This document shows, piece after piece, positions 1-9,356 of a stretch of DNA of 64,000 bases. The translations under genes were made by a program, and so were the position numbers. Below the pieces are notes generated by a model. That model was not told the origin of the DNA, ran no database searches, and worked only from the letters and a program-made list of their open reading frames with translations. The first letter of the stretch is position 1. The number at the start of each line of letters is the position of its first letter. Source of the stretch: Bacillus sp. sid0103 (GTDB lineage: Bacteria > Bacillota > Bacilli > Bacillales_B > DSM-18226); contig NZ_JAHUWN010000007.1 of NCBI RefSeq assembly GCF_019219025.1, positions 1-64,000 of the forward strand. The letters run 5' to 3'.

Positions 1-8
1 TTACTCAT
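1..8 (-). CDS. 5' end of a minus-strand gene leaving the window
   Basis: On the minus strand a GGAGG at 19-15 sits six bases before an ATG at 8-6, followed by AGT and two bases of the next codon at the window edge. Strong spacing makes a genuine start likely, but nothing can be said about the product. It lies downstream of a hairpin (73-119) and two small minus-strand genes. Confidence 0.4.
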
Positions 9-72
9 GTAAATCCTCCGTCCACAATAATTCTTTTATTATAAACGGGTTTTCTTTCTGGGGACATAGAAA

Positions 73-119
73 AACCCGAATAAAGGGGCACTTTTTAATT
101 AGTGTCCATTATTCGGGTT
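73..119 (-). terminator. Hairpin with T-run on the minus strand
   Basis: Arms of 11 bases (73-83 with 109-119) pair perfectly, with partial pairing continuing inside. On the minus strand the stem is followed by TTTTCTATG, so it most likely ends the small minus-strand operon at 178-533. Confidence 0.6.
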
Positions 120-177
120 ACAGTTCATGAGAATCGGTCTAACCCCTTTTTACCGTATATAAATATATACTTTACAT

Positions 178-327
178 TCAATATTTAAAAGACTTCGAAA
201 TCACTTCCCATTGTTCCTCATCAGTTAGTTCTTGATAATCAACTTTTATCATATAAAATAAGTTTCCATAAGATTTTATCAAACTACCTACATCATTAAA
301 TTGAACTAACTTTTCACCTTTACACAT
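178..327 (-). CDS. Small hypothetical protein, 49 aa
   Basis: An ATG at 327-325 is preceded on the minus strand by a purine-rich GAGGGGGA at good spacing and opens 49 codons to a TGA at 180-178. The product is acidic toward the end (ELTDEEQWEV) with no membrane segment or signal peptide. No family was recognised. It is the second small gene of a minus-strand series (402-533, then this one) ending at the hairpin 73-119. The strong ribosome binding site and compact layout are the main grounds for calling it. Confidence 0.5.
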   Translation of the reverse strand: MCKGEKLVQFNDVGSLIKSYGNLFYMIKVDYQELTDEEQWEVISKSFKY

Positions 328-401
328 ATCAAATCCCCCTCTCATTAATGATAATTGATACTGTATAAGACGCCGTTGTACTTATTGAGAAAATCAAACT
401 A

Positions 402-533
402 TCATTCATCTTTTGTATTTGACTCAATAATACGTACTAGTTCCTCAATAATATCGTTTAACTTCATCATGCTTGTATCTTTCCTAAGAATATTCGAAGT
501 TTTTAAAAGTAAAATTTCCTCTTTCCCACTCAT
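402..533 (-). CDS. Small hypothetical protein, 43 aa
   Basis: The start ATG (533-531) lies behind a clear GGAGG with a seven-base spacer on the minus strand, and the frame runs 43 codons to TGA at 404-402. The product is charged and probably helical (KLNDIIEELVRIIE). No family was recognised. It is the first gene after the palindrome-flanked promoter near 600-650, so it is probably the first gene of a repressed small operon. Confidence 0.5.
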   Translation of the reverse strand: MSGKEEILLLKTSNILRKDTSMMKLNDIIEELVRIIESNTKDE

Positions 534-598
534 AAAAATGCCTCCATTCTAATTAAATGACAATCTTTTAGCACCTTGCGTAAACTTTCACCTATATA

Positions 599-647
599 TG
601 TAATTTACACGTATTATATAATATATTTCTTATATATGTAAATTACA
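599..647 (-). promoter_or_regulatory. Minus-strand promoter flanked by two TGTAA-N-TTACA palindromes
   Basis: TGTAATTTACA (599-609) and TGTAAATTACA (637-647) are near-identical palindromes, both preceded by TATATA, with centres 38 bp apart. Between them on the minus strand lies TATAAT (618-613), with TTTACA (642-637) 18 bp upstream as a -35 box. One palindrome covers the -35, the other the expected transcription start. This is a typical repressor arrangement; the regulator is not identified. Confidence 0.55.
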
Positions 648-685
648 TTTATAAAATATTCTTCAATAAGTTAACTCATAGAGTT

Positions 686-1110
686 GTGAGTCTTCTTGAT
701 TTACAGGCTAAGAAAAACTTCTGCTACATCTTCGTTCAATTTCCTGGAATGAAAATGAATGTCCCTATGCTCTCTAACGAAAAGGAAAAGGCGGTGAAAG
801 AAGAAGTCTCTTTGTGTGTCCAATTAAACAGCAAAGAAAAGGTTAATAATTTGTACCTTGTACGCACACAGAGTATAAAAACAAAAATGTGGCTGTCTTC
901 AGAAGTAGAGCCAAAAAGAAGATATTCTTGGGAGGCAGTGACTTTCAAGCTAATGTAGTTATTGAGACAATCCGAATTCTTTTGATGGTGTATTTACATG
1001 AGGAAAAGCTTAATTTTGATACCATTGGAGAACTTGGAAATAAAATGATGATATGAAAATTCCTACTGGAGAAGTTATACGTATCCTAGAAAGTTTGTAC
1101 GAGACCTAAC
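686..1110 (+). pseudogene. Possible degraded coding region, unrecognised
   Basis: An open frame from GTG 686 to TAG 958 gives 90 residues. Another frame is open through about 1056 (FQANVVIETIRILLMVYLHEE), and a third gives a short piece to about 1109. Protein-like composition hopping between frames suggests a decayed gene. There is no clear ribosome binding site and no recognisable family. It could also be non-coding; confidence is low. Confidence 0.2.
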
Positions 1111-1213
1111 TTCAATACTTTTTAAATTATTATAGGATTGAATATGCAAAATCCTGAAATAATAATATATTTTATTGAAGCACTTAGTCCATAACTTGTT
1201 TCTCATAATTAAC

Positions 1214-1239
1214 AAAAGGCCACCAATTAGTGACCTTTT
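1214..1239 (-). terminator. Terminator of gdhA
   Basis: AAAAGGCCAC (1214-1223) pairs with GTGACCTTTT (1230-1239) with one G-T pair. It lies 14 bases past the gdhA stop codon and ends in a T-rich run on the minus strand. Confidence 0.65.
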
Positions 1240-1252
1240 ATCGTTGTATAAT

Positions 1253-2647
<1,395 letters not shown>

Positions 2648-2783
2648 CTAAATATATTTTAAAGTTAAGAAAATTCCCTTTTCTTACATGTGTTTTCATT
2701 TTATAATTTTATAATTAATAGTTTCAATCTTAATTTCCGATGAAATCGATGCATTTAACGCATTAAAATGGAGTGGTTAAAAA

Positions 2784-3695
2784 ATGGAGACGAGGCAAAT
2801 TCAATATTTCCTAGAAGTGGCAAAAAGAGAACATGTAACAGAGGCAGCAGATGCCTTGCATGTTGCCCAATCTTCTGTAAGCAGACAAATCTTCAATTTA
2901 GAAAACGAATTAGGTGTAAAACTTTTTATACGTGAGGGAAGAAGCGTAAAGTTAACCCCTCTGGGAAGAATTTTTTATGAACGGATGAAACAAGTGTGGT
3001 ATTTGATGGAGGATGCAAAGAGAGAAGTAGAAGAATACTTAAATCCTGAAAAAGGGACTGTTCGAATTGCATTTCCAATCAGTATGGCGGCTCATACATT
3101 GCCTTCCATTATTTATGCTTTTCGCACTCGGTACCCAGAAGCTAAATTTCAAATGAGCAATGCACTTTATTATGAGTTAATAGATGGTGTTATTAATGGT
3201 GAATTTAATTTGGCCATGATTGCTCCCATGCCCAATCAGGAAAAAGAGAAAAAAATTAAAGGGGCGACTCTTTTCACAGAAAATATAGTTGCCCTCATCC
3301 CTATTCATCATCCATTATTTGATCGGGAATCAATTAGGTTACGGGACTTAAAAGATGACTCATTCTGTGTCCTTCCTGAAGGTTTTATATTTCGTGAACA
3401 GGTTGTTCAAGCATGTAATGCTGCAGGTTTTTCACCACGAATTGCATTCGAAGGGAAAGATATTGATGCCTTAAAAGGGTTAGTCTCTGCAGGCTTAGGT
3501 GTAGCATTGATGCCAGAGATGACATTGGTAGATAACACCCCAAGATCCACCGTGGTGATTCCAATATCAGATACGAATCTCACACGAACAGTCGGTGTCA
3601 TTTACCCAACCCAACGTAAACTGCTCCCAACCGAAGCATTATTTTATGAATTCCTGCTTGAAACTTATGAAAGATTAAATGAGTTTAGGAAGTAA
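2784..3695 (+). CDS. LysR-type regulator, GltC-like
   Basis: Cytosolic DNA-binding regulator of 303 residues, the normal LysR length. Residues 1-60 form the winged helix-turn-helix (REHVTEAADALHVAQSSVSR), very close in wording to Bacillus GltC as I recall it. Residues about 90-300 form the effector-binding domain. In B. subtilis GltC is divergent from gltAB; here the partner is gdhA, with 148 bases between the genes containing AT-rich T-N11-A-like sequence but no box I can define. It probably activates or represses gdhA according to 2-oxoglutarate and glutamate. The regulator class is certain; the target follows from arrangement only. Confidence 0.9.
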   Translation: METRQIQYFLEVAKREHVTEAADALHVAQSSVSRQIFNLENELGVKLFIREGRSVKLTPLGRIFYERMKQVWYLMEDAKREVEEYLNPEKGTVRIAFPISMAAHTLPSIIYAFRTRYPEAKFQMSNALYYELIDGVINGEFNLAMIAPMPNQEKEKKIKGATLFTENIVALIPIHHPLFDRESIRLRDLKDDSFCVLPEGFIFREQVVQACNAAGFSPRIAFEGKDIDALKGLVSAGLGVALMPEMTLVDNTPRSTVVIPISDTNLTRTVGVIYPTQRKLLPTEALFYEFLLETYERLNEFRK

Positions 3696-3736
3696 AAAAA
3701 TCGCTTATTGTTAAACATGTTAAAAAAAACAAAAAG

Positions 3737-3754
3737 AAGTGTATCAACACTTCT
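3737..3754. repeat. Short perfect inverted repeat
   Basis: GAAGTGT and ACACTTC flank a four-base loop, with a run of A bases just before it (T-rich on the minus strand). It could act as a minus-strand terminator, but no minus-strand gene lies upstream, so its role is unclear. Confidence 0.3.
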
Positions 3755-3810
3755 CAAGGCAACAGTTCGATTATTTATGAATATTCTTAATAGAACGATG
3801 ATAGGGGTGT

Positions 3811-4693
3811 ATGAAAAATAATTAAGAAAACCTTAATATATAAGAAAGATGCTCATTATAAAATTAAAGCTGACTTTTATCAGACAAAAAACCTGAATAA
3901 TTCACCAGTTGTGGTTTATATTCACGGCGGCGGGTTAATATGGGGGTCAAGGGAAGATATTGATGAGGAAATGATTAGTCTTTATACAAATAATGGTTTT
4001 TCATTATTTTCCATCGATTATAGGCTGGCTCCTGAATCAAAATTGTCAAACATCCTTGAGGACGTTCAAGATGCTCTCCTTTGGCTAGAATCAGAAGGGC
4101 AAAATCAATTTTCGATTGATCCGAAAAAGATAGGAGTTGTTGGCGGTTCTGCAGGTGGTTTTCTTGCTCTATTTACGGGTACTTTTAAATATAAGCCACG
4201 AGCGATTGTTTCCTTTTATGGGTATGGGGACATAAGTACTACTTGGGCTATACATCCAAGTAATTTCTATTGCAAAAAAGAGATGATCCCTAACTCTCTA
4301 GCTAAAATGCTTGTAACGGATGAAATAATAACCGAAGCTTCCATTGAAAAGCGTTATTTAATTTATTTACATGCAAGGCAGCAAGGAGTTTGGGTTCAAG
4401 AGATTACTGGGAAGGACCCAGTTATAAATAAAGAGGAAATCCTTAAATTTTGCCCATTACATAACATAACTACCGATTTTCCACCTACTCTATTATTGCA
4501 TGGAACAAAAGATACAGACGTACCCTATGAACAATCGGTTTTTATGAGAGCCGCCTTGATAAAAAAAGAAGTAGAAACAAAGCTTATTACAATTCCAAAT
4601 GGAGAGCATGTATTTGAAAAGGATTTTCATAATCCAATTGTTCAAGATGCAATGTCTCAAGTAATACATTTTCTCCGCCAGCAATTAAAATAG
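3811..4693 (+). CDS. Alpha/beta hydrolase (esterase/lipase), frameshift at the start
   Basis: Hydrolase of the hormone-sensitive-lipase/BD-FAE type. It has the oxyanion-hole HGGG, the nucleophile elbow GGSAGG with the catalytic serine, an acid in TKDTDVP and the histidine in NGEHVFEKD. No signal peptide is visible, so it is cytosolic, and its ester substrate is unknown. The body is open from about 3815 to the stop at 4693. An ATG at 3811 preceded by AGGGGTG is out of frame because of a run of five A (3814-3818): with four A the reading would be M-K-I-I-K-K and continuous. Otherwise translation would need a rare ATT/ATA start, or GTG at 3911 with loss of the first strand. It may be a sequencing error, a recent mutation or slippage. 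A strong hairpin (4699-4724) follows. Confidence 0.7.
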
Positions 4694-4698
4694 GAATA

Positions 4699-4724
4699 GC
4701 TGCAGAGAACATTGTCTCTGCAGC
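4699..4724. terminator. Strong terminator between convergent genes
   Basis: GCTGCAGAGA (4699-4708) pairs perfectly with TCTCTGCAGC (4715-4724), followed on the plus strand by CTAATTTTTT. It ends the esterase gene and abuts the stop codon of the NCS2 permease on the other strand. Confidence 0.8.
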
Positions 4725-6059
4725 CTAATTTTTTGATTTCCAAAGTTGTTCAAAAATAATCGCTAGAAAGGTTCCTATTAATAAACCATTTTTACCTATA
4801 TTTTGAATAATAGATGGAAGACCGTTAAAAATATCATCGGGTAAAAACATAGTTCCGATTCCAAATAGTAAGGATACCCCAATAATGGTAATATCCCTAT
4901 CATTTAAAGGCTGTTTTGTCAATGAGCGAATTGATATCCCAAGCATCTCGATCAGTGTGGCTAGAAGGGCTGCACTAGCAACTGGTAAAGGCAAGGAAGC
5001 CAATAAGCCAACAATACTTGGAAACAATGAAATGATAACCATCATCCCACAAGCAAACAGAAAAGGAATAATGCGATATTGTTTTGTTAATCTGACAAAG
5101 CCAGCAGTAGCTGGTAATGGTACAACTGCGATTGTGGAGAATAAGGCAGAAAAAAGATGAGAAACTCCCCCTACCCACGTTCCACGATTTAGCTTGGCAT
5201 GGAAGTGTCCTTTAATATTTGGGTTTACTTCCTCCGCAGCAGAAATGGCCGCAATTGTATTTGAAATAAGTAAAAAGGTAAATAAAATAGCGGTAACCAA
5301 TACACCACCAGTTATTGTTGGGAAGCCCCATGGGAAAATTTCTGGTAACTGAATATTATCGGATGACATAGATATTCCTTGATCACCTTTTCCAAAAATT
5401 AAGAATGAAATCCACCCTGCCAAGATTCCTAATAAAATTGCATAGTTTTTTAACCATCCCTTAGCTTTAGCGGAAAGTATTATGATAAGGAAAAAAATAA
5501 GAATAGCTAGGAGGAAACTCACCCCATCCAATTGCCCTGTACTCCCATCTCTGGACACCATTCCCTTAAAAAAGACACCACTTAATTGAAGGGCCAATAT
5601 AAACAAAAAAGTGCCAGTTACTATGGGTGAAAAGAGAAACAGTAAATGCCTGACCCACTTAGTTATCCCTAACAAAAATAATAATAATCCAGCAACAATT
5701 AACCCTGCCTCAAGTGTTTGTAGTGTCTCCATCATTGGCAAACCATTCTGCGTACCAATGCTTGCATATATGACAAAAATACTTACCCAAGAACCGGCTG
5801 GACCATCTGCAATGGGAAATCGGTGGCCAAATTTGACTTGCATAAACGAACTAAGCCCGACGATAAAAAAAGTTCGTTGCATGAGAGCTGATATTTCTGT
5901 TCCTGAGAGGGCAAACACATGTCCAATAACGATGGGTAGAGCTATAGAATATGCAAGCAAGTAGATAAACCATTGAAACGTACTTAAAAAGTTATTTTCA
6001 GTATTCATGGGTGGAATATTTACCTTTCTATTTTCAAAAATATCAAAGTCCGGCACCAT
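4725..6059 (-). CDS. NCS2-family nucleobase permease
   Basis: Integral membrane proton symporter of the nucleobase:cation symporter-2 family (UraA, PbuX, xanthine permease), 444 residues with about 12-14 hydrophobic segments. The conserved region near residues 80-95 (RFPIADGPAGSW) matches the family pattern. Substrate is probably a purine, given guanine deaminase upstream. The listed start (ATG 6059) has no ribosome binding site and lies inside a hairpin followed by TTTGATATTTTT. The ATG at 6008, 17 codons in, after AGAAAGG with a long spacer, is an alternative. It is the last gene of the set permease, guanine deaminase, permease. The family is secure; the substrate is inference. Confidence 0.85.
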   Translation of the reverse strand: MVPDFDIFENRKVNIPPMNTENNFLSTFQWFIYLLAYSIALPIVIGHVFALSGTEISALMQRTFFIVGLSSFMQVKFGHRFPIADGPAGSWVSIFVIYASIGTQNGLPMMETLQTLEAGLIVAGLLLFLLGITKWVRHLLFLFSPIVTGTFLFILALQLSGVFFKGMVSRDGSTGQLDGVSFLLAILIFFLIIILSAKAKGWLKNYAILLGILAGWISFLIFGKGDQGISMSSDNIQLPEIFPWGFPTITGGVLVTAILFTFLLISNTIAAISAAEEVNPNIKGHFHAKLNRGTWVGGVSHLFSALFSTIAVVPLPATAGFVRLTKQYRIIPFLFACGMMVIISLFPSIVGLLASLPLPVASAALLATLIEMLGISIRSLTKQPLNDRDITIIGVSLLFGIGTMFLPDDIFNGLPSIIQNIGKNGLLIGTFLAIIFEQLWKSKN

Positions 6060-6077
6060 ATTGGAACAATGCCGGAC
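6040..6077 (-). terminator. Hairpin between guanine deaminase and NCS2 permease
   Basis: GTCCGGCA (6049-6056) pairs with TGCCGGAC (6070-6077); on the minus strand it is followed by TTTGATATTTTT. It looks like a terminator or attenuator after guanine deaminase and covers the first possible start codon of the permease. Confidence 0.55.
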
Positions 6078-6101
6078 AATATTATTTATAACAAAATATG
6101 A

Positions 6102-6554
6102 TTATTTGTTAAGTTTGTGAAAATGTTCGAATAAATTATCACAATCGTCCCTTTGCTCAACCTTCACCATATTGAGAACACTCTTATCTTCACCTGTAAG
6201 ATACTTACGTAGATGCATATCAGAGAAGCCATGTTTATCCGCATCTTCTGAAGTATTACAATAGTAAACTTCCTTCACACCAGACCAAATGATAGCAGAT
6301 ACGCACATTGGGCATGGTTCACAGGTTGCATAAATCACACAATCAGATAAATCCATTGTTCCTAATTTTTTACAAGCTTCTCTAATTGCTACCATTTCAG
6401 CATGGGCTGAAGGATCGGTATCACGCATCATTGTGTTACTAACAACCACAATTATTTCATCACCTCTAACTACAGCAGCTCCGAATGGTCCTCCAACCTG
6501 ATTGTTCATTCCTCCAATCGTTGCTTCAGCAGCTAATTTCATGTAATCCATCAT
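6102..6554 (-). CDS. guaD: Guanine deaminase (CDA-fold nucleoside deaminase)
   Basis: Small zinc-dependent deaminase of the cytidine-deaminase fold, 150 residues, the size of Bacillus GuaD (about 156). It would convert guanine to xanthine and ammonia in the cytosol. The zinc and proton-shuttle motifs are present: PSAHAEMVAIREA (His and catalytic Glu) and CEPCPMC (two Cys), with GGPFGAAVV upstream as in GuaD. The C-terminal tail lacks an obvious RNA-binding extension, which argues against the tRNA adenosine deaminase TadA. A good AGGAGG-type site precedes the ATG. Flanked by two nucleobase permeases, so it probably acts on imported purine. The specific base is inference. Confidence 0.85.
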   Translation of the reverse strand: MMDYMKLAAEATIGGMNNQVGGPFGAAVVRGDEIIVVVSNTMMRDTDPSAHAEMVAIREACKKLGTMDLSDCVIYATCEPCPMCVSAIIWSGVKEVYYCNTSEDADKHGFSDMHLRKYLTGEDKSVLNMVKVEQRDDCDNLFEHFHKLNK

Positions 6555-6616
6555 AAATTCCTCCTACTATTTGTAGATAATATTTTTAGTTTTATTACTA
6601 GATAGATATTTCAATA

Positions 6617-7048
6617 TTAATGGCTTGGTTTGCTCCATTTTGCGAAGATCGTATATAAAATAAAGGAAACAATCAAACCGCTAAAGAAAGCAAATTCATT
6701 CATCTTTACTAATAAAGGTACACTCTTAAGGAAAGCACCTGACATTGGAAGGATAAAGCTAATTGCTAAAACAGCCATCGCAATCGGGTTGTAACCATTT
6801 TTGTATTCACCATTACTGCCTTCTGGTACATAAATATTATCAAGGTTTAGCTTTCTCTTACGGTGGATATAGAAGCTAGATAGCATAATACCGGCAATTG
6901 GACCAAATATTGAACCAATAAAGCTATAAAAGTAAAACAATGTTGTTGCACTAGATACAAGCTTCCAAGGTAAAATTAAAGTTCCAACAATTGCTGTTAA
7001 GATACCAGCAGATTTTACAGTAAATAGTTTTGGGAAAAGTGATGTCAT
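6617..7048 (-). pseudogene. NCS1 permease, C-terminal fragment (frameshifted)
   Basis: This 143-residue frame holds the last four or so membrane helices of an NCS1 nucleobase permease. It matches in order the end of the intact homologue at 29221-30681 (MTSLFPKLFTVKSAG here against LTALFPKRLNFKTGA there). Its ATG overlaps the stop codon of the N-terminal part as ATGA. Adding one C at TTAC/AAATG would fuse both parts into one protein of normal length. There is no ribosome binding site of its own; coupled translation through the ATGA overlap is possible but a deletion or read error is simpler. Confidence 0.75.
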
Positions 7049-8079
7049 TTGTAACCCGATGGCAATAGGTTTGCAAATACAACGAATGCTGTTGCTCCGA
7101 CGTTAAGAGCTAATATTAAAACGACAACTGAGAAAGTATTATCAATTTTATCTATTGCATGAACAATATTAAAAATTGGTTCACCAAATGCAATTTCAGT
7201 ACCAGCGATTAAAGCAACACAGGTGATCGCAAATAGAACATATGATAGCATAAATCCTAATGGTAACCCAATGATAACATCTCTTGGTGACTTCGCTCTG
7301 TGTGTGAAATCCGCCATATTAACAACAGGTCCAGCCCAGTTTGAAACCAATGCACTGACACAGGCAATAAATACTAATGGGCTTGAATTTGGATCTTTTG
7401 GTATATAATCCATAATTGGTCCAAAACCACCAGCCATGTTGATTGCCCATACAGCTGCACCTATGATGAACACATAAACAATTGGAGACGACCAATTTCC
7501 AAATTTACCTAAAACATTCATTCCACCTAAGAATAAAAGTACCGTGACGACCCAAAGAACTGCGTATGAAATCATTGTTGGGACCGTTAACCCTAGTAGA
7601 TTAAAGTCACCGCCTAGTGACATATAATTCGGAATAAATCTTGAGAAAATGACATTCAATGATTCTGCACCAACGACTGTTGTGGTTCCAAAGAATACCA
7701 AACCCGCGATTAAGCCACGACATAATGCTGGAATGATTGCCCCTTTAACTCCAAATGTGTCGCGGAGTAACATCGCAAATGGCAGTCCATATTTAGCTGC
7801 AGAAAAACCGTTTAAGACATAAAATGATGAAACGATTAAAGCCGAAAGCATAACCGCTAAGAGTACTTGTTTTGTATTTAGACCGAGCATAAAGAATCCT
7901 GCAACTGTCATATATGACATAATATTATGCACGGCACCCATCCAAAGCGTTGCGTAGTTGGACATGCCCCAGTCTCTCTGGTCAGGCTTTTTTGGAAGTA
8001 TATCTTCTGAATAGCCATATGATTTGTATTGATCATACGCTTGTTCTAATTCAGATTTCTCTAATCTTGCATGTTCCAT
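7045..8079 (-). pseudogene. NCS1 permease (cytosine/allantoin type), N-terminal fragment
   Basis: Residues give about ten membrane helices of the nucleobase:cation symporter-1 family (CodB, PucI). Conserved stretches include WGMSNYATLWMGAVHN near the N-terminus and a substrate-region WAGPVVNMADFTH. I chose ATG 8079, which follows AAGGGGA at good spacing, over the upstream in-frame start 8133. The frame ends at NLLPSGYK where the homologue at 29221-30681 continues; the rest is at 6617-7048. It is the first gene of the permease/guanine deaminase/NCS2 group and has a cre site 73 bases upstream. It would import cytosine, a purine or a ureide if functional. Confidence 0.8.
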
Positions 8080-8151
8080 GTTAATTCCCCTTACTCCCCT
8101 AGATTTAATAGATTGAAATTTATATATTTTCATAATGACTCGTACAGTTTT

Positions 8152-8167
8152 ACGAAAACGCTTTCAT
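8152..8167. promoter_or_regulatory. cre site (CcpA operator)
   Basis: Read on the minus strand, ATGAAAGCGTTTTCGT matches 15 of 16 positions of the catabolite-responsive element consensus WTGNAARCGNWWWCAW. It lies 73 bases upstream of the NCS1 permease start, suggesting carbon catabolite control of the permease and guanine deaminase genes. No promoter boxes could be assigned with confidence. Confidence 0.65.
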
Positions 8168-8348
8168 CTATTAAATTCAAATTCACTTTAAGCTTGTTAT
8201 TTCAATGAGATTGTAAATCCCAATGTCTCATATACTATAGTAATCTTCTAAGTAATTTAACATCAGGATTTAACCATCTTCATTTATACAATTTGCACAA
8301 ATTCTTCATTGGTCATCTAGCCCAAAAGGACTTCAATGTAATTAGGCA

Positions 8349-9338
8349 TCATGTACAATTACATGTGTTCATTTTGTGACTAAACAACTGTTTCAGGATA
8401 TGTGTACCTGCTTTTTCATTGATAGCTTCTTTTAAACTTTCAGGATTGGTGATGATCACTCTGGTTCCATTATTCTCTAAAAAGCTAAGGCTTGCCTCGA
8501 TTTTTGGAAGCATGCTTCCCGGAGCGAAATGATTTTCAAGAACATATTGTTTGGTTTCATTGACAGATATTTTATCGAGAGCCTTTTGATTCGGTTTACC
8601 ATAGTTAATACAAACTCTTGATACACCTGTAGTAATGATTAATGTTTCTGCATTTAGTTGCTCAGCTAATAGGCTTGTTGCAAAGTCTTTATCAATTACT
8701 GCGTCTACTCCAACGTAGGTGTTATCACCCGTTTTCACAACAGGAATTCCCCCGCCGCCGACAGCGATGACCACATAACCAGACTCAATTAATGATTTAA
8801 TCGCCTCTTTTTCAACGATATCAGTCGGTTTTGGTGATGGAACCACTCGTCGATACCCACGGCCAGAATCCTCAACAAAAACCCAGTCAGGATGTTCGTT
8901 TTTCATTTCTTCCGCTTGCTCAAGCGTAAAGAATGAACCAACAGGCTTCGTTGGATTCTTAAAATTAGGATCATCCATACTAACCTCAACTTGTGTAATA
9001 ACAGTTGCAACTTTTTTATTAATCCCTCTTTTAGCAAATTCATTGGTTAATGCTTGTTGAATTTGGTAACCAATTCCTCCTTGGGTGTCTGCTACACAAT
9101 TTACTAGAGGTATCGGTGGCATACTTGCCACCTCATTTGCAATTTCAGATCTTCTAAGTCCAAAGCCTACTTGTGGTCCGTTACCATGTGTAACAACGAC
9201 ATTTAAGCCTTCTTCTACCATATCTGCAATGTTTACTGCTGTTTCACAAACAGCTTCGTATTGGTCTTGAACCGAGTCACGACCATTATCCTTAACCAAT
9301 GAGTTGCCTCCGATAGCAACAATAACTAGTTTCCCCAA
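8349..9338 (-). CDS. arcC: Carbamate kinase (catabolic)
   Basis: Cytosolic amino-acid-kinase-fold enzyme that transfers the phosphate of carbamoyl phosphate to ADP, giving ATP, CO2 and ammonia. The N-terminal VIVAIGGNSLV, HGNGPQVG near residue 52 and GGGGIPVV near residue 200 are carbamate kinase hallmarks. At 329 residues it is slightly longer than the usual 310-315, the excess being a Cys-containing C-terminal tail. It is the last gene of the fdrA/ylbF/ylbE group, so it is the functional counterpart of E. coli YbcF (AllK) rather than of arginine-deiminase ArcC, as no arcA or arcB is nearby. The enzyme is secure; its carbamoyl phosphate source is inferred. Confidence 0.93.
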   Translation of the reverse strand: MGKLVIVAIGGNSLVKDNGRDSVQDQYEAVCETAVNIADMVEEGLNVVVTHGNGPQVGFGLRRSEIANEVASMPPIPLVNCVADTQGGIGYQIQQALTNEFAKRGINKKVATVITQVEVSMDDPNFKNPTKPVGSFFTLEQAEEMKNEHPDWVFVEDSGRGYRRVVPSPKPTDIVEKEAIKSLIESGYVVIAVGGGGIPVVKTGDNTYVGVDAVIDKDFATSLLAEQLNAETLIITTGVSRVCINYGKPNQKALDKISVNETKQYVLENHFAPGSMLPKIEASLSFLENNGTRVIITNPESLKEAINEKAGTHILKQLFSHKMNTCNCT

Positions 9339-9356
9339 TGGTTTCCCTCCTATTTG

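Noticed and set aside
4885..5160. 91-residue plus-strand frame within the NCS2 permease
   Set aside because: Antisense to a membrane protein gene, no start signal; typical shadow frame.
8134..8348. Purine riboswitch ahead of the permease genes
   Set aside because: I looked for the conserved aptamer core expected before purine transporters; only a cre site and AT-rich DNA were seen.
8350..8365. Palindrome CATGT-N6-ACATG as an operator
   Set aside because: It falls in the last codons of carbamate kinase, far from a promoter, and may be chance.
8349..9338. Arginine deiminase pathway assignment for the carbamate kinase
   Set aside because: No arcA, arcB or arcD nearby; the fdrA/ylbE/ylbF context fits better.
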